A stretch of DNA of 27,960 nucleotides. Origin: Hyphomicrobiales bacterium. Lineage in GTDB: Bacteria > Pseudomonadota > Alphaproteobacteria > Rhizobiales > JAKIUO01. The position numbers were made by a program, and so were the translations under genes. The notes beneath the pieces are model-generated. The model worked only from the letters and a program-made list of their open reading frames with translations, was not told the DNA's origin and did not search any database. Below are positions 24,079 to 27,960 of this stretch, piece by piece. The DNA lies in NCBI GenBank assembly GCA_027069645.1, contig JALXEI010000030.1, positions 1-27,960 on the forward strand. The letters run 5' to 3'. The stretch's first letter is position 1, and every line of letters begins with the position of its first letter.

Positions 24079-24633
24079 TTACCCGCATTTGCGAAAAATC
24101 AGCTGATCGAGGGAAATCGTACCGGCGCCGCGGATGACCAGATACAGCAGGGGAAACAGCCAGAGCAGGCGCTGGTCAGCGACAATACTGTCCTGAATGC
24201 GGTCAAACGGCAAGCCGATATCCTTTGCCGCCATGTGATGAAAATTGATATCGACAAAAGTCTGCACCATGATAAAGCCCATCATGCCCAGCGCCGAAAG
24301 CCGGGTAAGCAGACCGGCAATGACAGCCAGCGGCAACAACAACTCCGCATAACTGCCCGCCCAGACAATCAGCCCCCAGGGAAAAAAGCCGATCTGCGAG
24401 CTGTCATAGCCGACACCTTCCATTATCGTCGGCAGAATCTGTATATAGGCCCCGTCCTGCGGGACAAACAGACCGGGAAAACCACTGCCAAACTTGGTCA
24501 TGGCGGAATTGAAAAAATAGCCCAGCAGCACACTGGCGAACACCAGACGGGCCGCAAGACCGAGGAACCAGTCCCCGGCCATTTTTTCGATCATGCCAGA
24601 CAGCCCCGAATAGAGACGACACAAAAACCCCAT
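24079..24633 (-). CDS. bufD: DoxX-family membrane protein of the bufferin operon
   Basis: The 184-residue protein has four hydrophobic segments: LGLAARLVFASVLLGYFFNS, GLIVWAGSYAELLLPLAVIAGLL, LSALGMMGFIMVQTFV and LLWLFPLLYLVI. The conserved YAELLLPLAVIAGLLTR core is typical of DoxX. It lies 26 bases after the DUF2063 gene, with AAGGGAAGGGAAG before its ATG, and is the last gene of the four-gene set. DoxX proteins regularly accompany DUF692/DUF2063 pairs in bufferin clusters, where the fourth gene is called bufD; its biochemical role there is not settled, with electron transfer or redox support of the oxidase as suggestions. The symbol rests on context. Confidence 0.85.
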   Translation of the reverse strand: MGFLCRLYSGLSGMIEKMAGDWFLGLAARLVFASVLLGYFFNSAMTKFGSGFPGLFVPQDGAYIQILPTIMEGVGYDSSQIGFFPWGLIVWAGSYAELLLPLAVIAGLLTRLSALGMMGFIMVQTFVDINFHHMAAKDIGLPFDRIQDSIVADQRLLWLFPLLYLVIRGAGTISLDQLIFRKCG

Positions 24634-24659
24634 AACACTTCCCTTCCCTTGTTAACCCG

Positions 24660-25424
24660 CTATTCTTTAATTTCGGCCACAACCCCGGCTTCAAAAAGAG
24701 CACTGATAGCGGCAGCCGGATCGAAATCATGGCAGCAATTGCCCTTGTCGATGGCCGTGGCCAGCGTATGACCGGCCTGCAAGGTCGTAAAAAAGGCGAA
24801 TGTCGCCCGTGTCAGGCTTCGGACAACAACATCCGCACGGGGGCGATTGACCAGCGCATATTCCTCCCCTTCGGCCTTTGCCAGAAGCACCTCGTCGATT
24901 TCATCACCCTGATGCGCCGACCAGATGGAGACCACGGGATAAGGCGAGCGCAACAGATGCACCGAAGGGCAAAAGGAGAACCGCAAACCGCCAGGGGCAT
25001 CCTCGTGATATTCCCCGAGACCCTCTATCCCCAATGGCTGGCAATCGGCGCTGTGAAAGGCGGTCAGCCATGCGCTTTCAAGCCGCGCCACATCAGAAAG
25101 AAAGGGCAGCGAGGCGGCCGGAGCGAAATTTTCGATGAAATCTCCGAAATCGCCGCCATATTCGAACAATACCGGCGAGGTCGGCGGATTTTCACCAACA
25201 TAAACCCGCGCCATCGCCGTGGCAAATTCCTCTCCCGTCAGCTGTGTGACCACCGGATAGCTGTCCAGCATCGCCTCGACCAGCGAGACCATGATATTGT
25301 TGCGATAAACATTAAGGCGTTGCTGCGAGGGGCCCCCCGCGGTCTTGCAGACGAAATCCGGCACCTCAAGGTCCGGCCCTGACAGCGCTTTGGCAAACCG
25401 TGTCTGTTGACGGGCCCAGCTCAT
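24660..25424 (-). CDS. bufC: DUF2063 partner protein of a DUF692 oxidase
   Basis: The 254-residue protein carries the N-terminal DUF2063 domain: QQTRFAKALSGPD, RLNVYRNNIMVSLVEAMLDSYPVVTQLTGEEFATAMARVYV (about residues 37-77), and FLSDVARLESAWLTAFHS. The C-terminal half (CPSVHLLRSPYPVVSIWSAH and onward) is a second, beta-rich domain. In characterised multinuclear iron oxidase systems such proteins bind the precursor peptide and present it to the DUF692 enzyme. I start at the ATG that overlaps the bufB stop as ATGA (25421-25424); a GTG three codons earlier is possible. The overlap implies coupled translation and near-equal amounts of the two subunits. Confidence 0.88.
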   Translation of the reverse strand: MSWARQQTRFAKALSGPDLEVPDFVCKTAGGPSQQRLNVYRNNIMVSLVEAMLDSYPVVTQLTGEEFATAMARVYVGENPPTSPVLFEYGGDFGDFIENFAPAASLPFLSDVARLESAWLTAFHSADCQPLGIEGLGEYHEDAPGGLRFSFCPSVHLLRSPYPVVSIWSAHQGDEIDEVLLAKAEGEEYALVNRPRADVVVRSLTRATFAFFTTLQAGHTLATAIDKGNCCHDFDPAAAISALFEAGVVAEIKE

Positions 25425-26332
25425 GCCATACACCCCTTCCCTGCCAGCCGGGAGACATCGCTCTGCCGGTCGACAAAGGGTGCAAGCTGTTTTTCGACCC
25501 TTACGGCTTCATCCAGCAACACATCAAACGGCGGGATATTGTTGTCCCGTTCAATCAGGGTTGGGACAGCGCCGCCACAGTTCAGCGCCAGATCGTAAAG
25601 ATCGAGAACCTCGTCACAGACGGGCCGGTCATGGGCATCGATGAGAAGGAGCTCTCCCGCATCATCGACATCACCGGCGTGCCCGGCCAGGTGGATTTCC
25701 CCCACATATTGATGGGGAAAGCGCCTGATATAGTTTCGCGCATCGGCATTGTGATTGACACACGACACAAAAACATTATTGACATCCAGCAACAGGCCGC
25801 AGCCCGTCGCGCGCACCACTTCTGTCAGGAAATCAATTTCGTCAATAGTGCTGTTTTCAAAGCGGATATAGGTGGCCGGATTTTCCAGCAGCATGGAACG
25901 TCCGAGAAAATTCTGCACTTCATCGACATGATCACAAACAATCTGCAAGGTCTCGTCTGTATAGGGAAGGGCCAGCAGATCGTTAAAACAGCGTCCCTGA
26001 TGACTTGACCAGGCGAGATGCTCTGAAAAGCTTTGCGGCTGATAGCGATCAATAACGCCTTTCAGGCGCGCCAGATGGCGCCTGTCAAGCGGGTCGGCAC
26101 CGCCGATCGAAAGACCAACCCCATGCACGGAAAGCGGATAATGTTCACGAATAGCGGTGAGATATTTATGAGGCGGGCCTCCCGCCCCCATATAGTTTTC
26201 AGCATGAACCTCAAACCAGCCGAGTGAGGGACGCTGCTCCAGAATGGTCTGATAATGCTGCGCTTTCAGGCCAACACCGACCCGACAGGGCAATTTTTCT
26301 GCAAATGGACCTGGCTCACTGTCTACTGGCAT
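25421..26332 (-). CDS. bufB: DUF692 multinuclear non-heme iron oxidase (MNIO)
   Basis: The 303-residue TIM-barrel enzyme belongs to DUF692, whose members use an iron cluster to oxidise cysteines in a precursor peptide, for example to thiooxazoles in bufferins. Ligand-type residues are all in place: His43 and Glu45 (EVHAENYM), His70 (SVHGVGLSIG), Glu104-His105 (SFSEHLAW), Glu150 (LENP), Asp183 with Asn185/Asn186 (LLDVNNVFV), His214 and His218 (EIHLAGH), Asp232 and His234 (DAHDRPV) and Glu261 (LIERDNN). The family start is normal, but the ATG (26330-26332) lacks a good ribosome site. It lies between the small precursor gene (123 bases upstream, with a strong hairpin in the gap) and the DUF2063 gene. 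Confidence 0.92.
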   Translation of the reverse strand: MPVDSEPGPFAEKLPCRVGVGLKAQHYQTILEQRPSLGWFEVHAENYMGAGGPPHKYLTAIREHYPLSVHGVGLSIGGADPLDRRHLARLKGVIDRYQPQSFSEHLAWSSHQGRCFNDLLALPYTDETLQIVCDHVDEVQNFLGRSMLLENPATYIRFENSTIDEIDFLTEVVRATGCGLLLDVNNVFVSCVNHNADARNYIRRFPHQYVGEIHLAGHAGDVDDAGELLLIDAHDRPVCDEVLDLYDLALNCGGAVPTLIERDNNIPPFDVLLDEAVRVEKQLAPFVDRQSDVSRLAGKGCMA

Positions 26333-26376
26333 ATCACAAACGGGGCTTTCTCGCCGAAAATCCGTAAATCCTGCGG

Positions 26377-26406
26377 GGAATGCCGTAACATTGGAAACGG
26401 CATTCC
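26377..26406 (-). other. Intercistronic hairpin between bufA and bufB
   Basis: GGAATGCCGT (26377-26386) and ACGGCATTCC (26397-26406) form a perfect 10-bp stem with a 10-base loop in the 123-base gap. On the coding (minus) strand no T tract follows, so it would be a stable mRNA stem or a partial attenuator. Either would raise the precursor-to-enzyme ratio. The same inverted repeat read on the plus strand is followed by ATTTATTCTTT, but no plus-strand gene ends here. Confidence 0.6.
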
Positions 26407-26455
26407 ATTTATTCTTTCAGGCCTTCCCGGGGCCTTCACAAGCCGCCTCTACGGC

Positions 26456-26755
26456 CTAGCCGGGAATATCGCGTTTCAGCGGTTCCAGACTGCCCTTGCG
26501 GTCGCCAGGCAGTTTCATCGTTGTGCAGGTGCCCTTGGGAACCAGTTTCCAGGCATTGCCCTGATAATCGACCTTCGAGGTTCCGGCACAACTTGTTCCC
26601 GGCCCCGCGGCACAGTCATTCTTTCCCGCCAGTGCAACACCGTAACATTTGACCTTTGCCTCGGCACTGGCATCGGTTGCGCCAGGGGGCGTCATGGTCA
26701 GTGCTGTCGCCACGGCACCGGCGACAAGGGCCGCGGAGGCCAGTTTCTTGCTCAT
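26456..26755 (-). CDS. bufA: Bufferin-type metallophore precursor (DUF2282)
   Basis: The 99-residue precursor has a cleavable signal peptide (MSKKLASAALVAGAVATALT, cut near ASA/AEA at residues 31-33), so the product is exported to the periplasm. The mature peptide carries four cysteines (37, 48, 56, 77) in the DUF2282 pattern KCYGVALAGKNDC..SCAGTSKVD..WKLVPKGTC. Proteins of this family, encoded beside DUF692 and DUF2063 genes, are bufferins: ribosomal peptides whose cysteines are oxidised and which bind copper or related metals outside the cytoplasm. The C-terminal tail (KLPGDRKGSLEPLKRDIPG) is longer than I expect for the family. The ATG at 26753-26755 is preceded by GAGGAGA; an earlier in-frame Met lacks this. 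It is the first gene of bufABCD. Confidence 0.88.
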   Translation of the reverse strand: MSKKLASAALVAGAVATALTMTPPGATDASAEAKVKCYGVALAGKNDCAAGPGTSCAGTSKVDYQGNAWKLVPKGTCTTMKLPGDRKGSLEPLKRDIPG

Positions 26756-26888
26756 TTCGTTCTCCTCAATGGTTTTGCTCACAAATGGATGCACCTTGCA
26801 AAGGCACAACCGGAGGGCTGCTATCGGATTATTCCGGTCAATCCCTGTCCCGACAGTCTACAGGAAAATACATCCGGGCGATATTGTA

Positions 26889-26914
26889 CAATAAAATAAC
26901 ATCACGCTTTCGTG
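26889..26914 (-). terminator. Weak terminator candidate after the Smr gene
   Basis: On the minus strand CACG-aaag-CGTG (26914-26903) is followed shortly by GTTATTTTATTG. The stem is only four pairs, so termination would be inefficient, and some read-through from the Smr gene into bufA is possible. A TACAAT -10-like box (26890-26885) lies just after it and might serve bufA, though no good -35 was found. A perfect CTGTC-cc-GACAG palindrome at 26845-26856 is a further possible operator. Confidence 0.3.
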
Positions 26915-26927
26915 TGAACGGAATTGT

Positions 26928-27644
26928 TTATGTCCTGTTTTTTCGGCGCAATCTTATATAAAGCGCACCTTCTCCCCCCAGCCGCCGCGGCGCCTCGCTG
27001 AATCCGGCAATATGTTTGCAAATATCCGCTTCCCCCAGCCACAAAGGCACCATACGGCGCAGAACGCCCCTTTCGGCTTCCCCGAAAAACATATCCTCAC
27101 CCTGCCCCGAGCGCCCCTTGCCGGTAATCACCAGCACATGTCGCAAACCATTATTGCGGCAGCGCTCGATAAATCCGCGCAGGGCCACATGAGCCGTCGC
27201 CTGAACCATGCCATGCAGATCGAGACGAGCTTCAACGGGCTGCTGCCCCCTGTCAATCCGGCGCATTTCGCGGCGCGAAAAGCTCCCTTGCGCCGGGCGA
27301 TCCGTCAAACCTGAAGGATTTTGAACCTTGTTCCTCGCACGCACATTTGTGGCCTTCGGGCGGTCCCGTTTCCCGCTGTCTCCGGTTTTCCCACCGGAAC
27401 CATCCCTGCCCGGCGCCTTTGTTCCCTGTGGCACCCGAGCGGGTTTTTCATCCAGCAGGGGGCCAAAATGCAATCGGTCGGGCCTGGATTTGAGCGGCGT
27501 CAAACTCCTGGTGACCTCTGCCCAGAGCGCCATATCCTCCCTGCTGATGTGCTCTGGCAACGACCTCCCGGCCTTTGCCGACAATTCCTGCGAGGTCCTC
27601 GCGGGGCCTGTCTTTTTTCGTGAAGAGGATTTTCTGCGGCTCAT
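26928..27644 (-). CDS. Smr-domain protein
   Basis: The 238-residue protein has a long basic, probably disordered N-terminal half (MSRRKSSSRKKTGPARTSQE, then Arg/Lys/Gly/Pro-rich sequence) and a C-terminal Smr domain from about residue 140. RLDLHGMVQATAHVALRGFI is the LDxHG motif; LVITGKGRSGQGEDMFF is the TGKG-type motif, followed by VLRRMVPLWLGE and a final ALYIRLRRK strand. Smr domains are nucleases or nucleic-acid binders, as in the MutS2 tail; stand-alone short forms are common in alphaproteobacteria, often next to mltA, which is not seen here. The ATG at 27642-27644 has no strong ribosome site. The next gene on the same strand, bufA, starts 172 bases later. Confidence 0.88.
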   Translation of the reverse strand: MSRRKSSSRKKTGPARTSQELSAKAGRSLPEHISREDMALWAEVTRSLTPLKSRPDRLHFGPLLDEKPARVPQGTKAPGRDGSGGKTGDSGKRDRPKATNVRARNKVQNPSGLTDRPAQGSFSRREMRRIDRGQQPVEARLDLHGMVQATAHVALRGFIERCRNNGLRHVLVITGKGRSGQGEDMFFGEAERGVLRRMVPLWLGEADICKHIAGFSEAPRRLGGEGALYIRLRRKNRT

Positions 27645-27960
27645 TCCGTTACGGTCCGTGTTCGGTCACCTGGCTGTCAGGTTGCGGGAGATGTTTGTCG
27701 CAAAAGCGATTCATCCGCCTGATACGATCACCGAAATCCTGGCCGGAAAAACGAAAAATGTCAAAAGGCCATGCGCCACAGAACAATCGCGCGAAAAAAA
27801 GCATATTCCCAACACACAGGATCCCGGATCAGCGCTTGTCGCTTGTCCGGGAAGCGAACCGTACATCAACTTCTTTGCATTTCGGGAATACAAAACCCGA
27901 ATAATGGATAAGGATTTTCAGAAAATCCCGTCAACAAACAAAGATTTTCGTTTGTATTTC
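27645..27960. other. Non-coding right end of the window
   Basis: No credible gene is seen in these 316 bases upstream of the Smr gene. The only distinct element is the repeat arm at 27817-27890. The short open frames on both strands run through the repeat and lack family-like sequence. A promoter for the Smr gene could not be identified with confidence. The last 60 bases are AT-rich, with inexact AAACAAA/TTTGTTT symmetry. Confidence 0.5.
27817..27890. repeat. Palindromic dispersed repeat, copy 3 (single arm)
   Basis: One arm, CAGGATCCCGGATCAGCGCT...GCTTGTCCGGGAAGCGAA (27817-27857), matches the second arm of copy 2. It is followed by TTCTTTGCATTTCGGGAATA, which corresponds to the TTTTTGCATTCCGGTATT right flank of the longer copies. 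The facing left arm and the internal spacer are absent, so this is a half copy. Confidence 0.75.

Noticed and set aside
27645..27960. Expected mltA gene upstream of the Smr gene
   Set aside because: That neighbour is common in alphaproteobacteria, but no MltA-like frame is present on either strand here.

Overview
The window looks like chromosomal DNA of an alphaproteobacterium. The evidence is the F1-ATPase order atpH-A-G-D-C with no F0 genes, the rpiA / DUF2059 / glutathione reductase run, mutY divergent from a DUF721 (DciA-like) gene, hslV-hslU, and AtpG, HslV and Gor proteins with alphaproteobacterial sequence features. It is moderately GC-rich. Two stretches are clearly more AT-rich: the hxlR promoter region (about 14.95-15.03 kb) and the leader of the TPR gene (about 15.37-15.52 kb). 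No tRNA, rRNA, CRISPR array, transposase or integrase was found. The genus cannot be named from this sequence alone.

Layout. 1-756: a partial YafK-type L,D-transpeptidase that runs off the left edge. 757-1223: a non-coding stretch with a long composite palindromic repeat. 1224-6170 (minus): atpHAGDC. 6410-9056 (minus): rpiA, a secreted DUF2059 protein and glutathione reductase. 9227-9625 (plus): a small secreted protein. 9662-11263 (minus): a DcaP-like porin with an N-terminal coiled coil. 11428-13162: mutY and a divergent DUF721/DciA gene. 13173-15357: a zinc alcohol dehydrogenase translationally coupled to a membrane protein, with a divergent HxlR regulator; an excellent sigma70 promoter with a palindrome in its spacer lies between them. 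15521-17383 (plus): a secreted protein of about 15 TPR repeats. 17405-19287 (minus): hslV-hslU. 19461-19799 (minus): a DsrC/TusE-family protein with no cysteine at all. 19950-22859 (plus): polA. 22906-23205: a second, three-armed copy of the palindromic repeat. 23274-26755 (minus): a bactofilin fused to a CSPG/cadherin-like domain, preceded by a four-gene bufferin-type operon bufA-bufB-bufC-bufD (DUF2282 precursor, DUF692 MNIO oxidase, DUF2063 partner, DoxX). 26928-27644 (minus): an Smr-domain protein. 27645-27960: non-coding, with a third, partial repeat copy.

How the parts work together. Most genes are housekeeping: ATP synthesis, pentose phosphate and thiol redox metabolism, repair, replication and proteolysis. 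The accessory interest lies in three places. The bufferin operon should make a secreted, cysteine-modified metal-binding peptide. The bactofilin-CSPG fusion lies directly downstream of it on the same strand. The HxlR-controlled dehydrogenase unit looks like an electrophile or redox response. The bufferin/bactofilin/smr block (about 23.2-27.8 kb) lies between two copies of the dispersed repeat.
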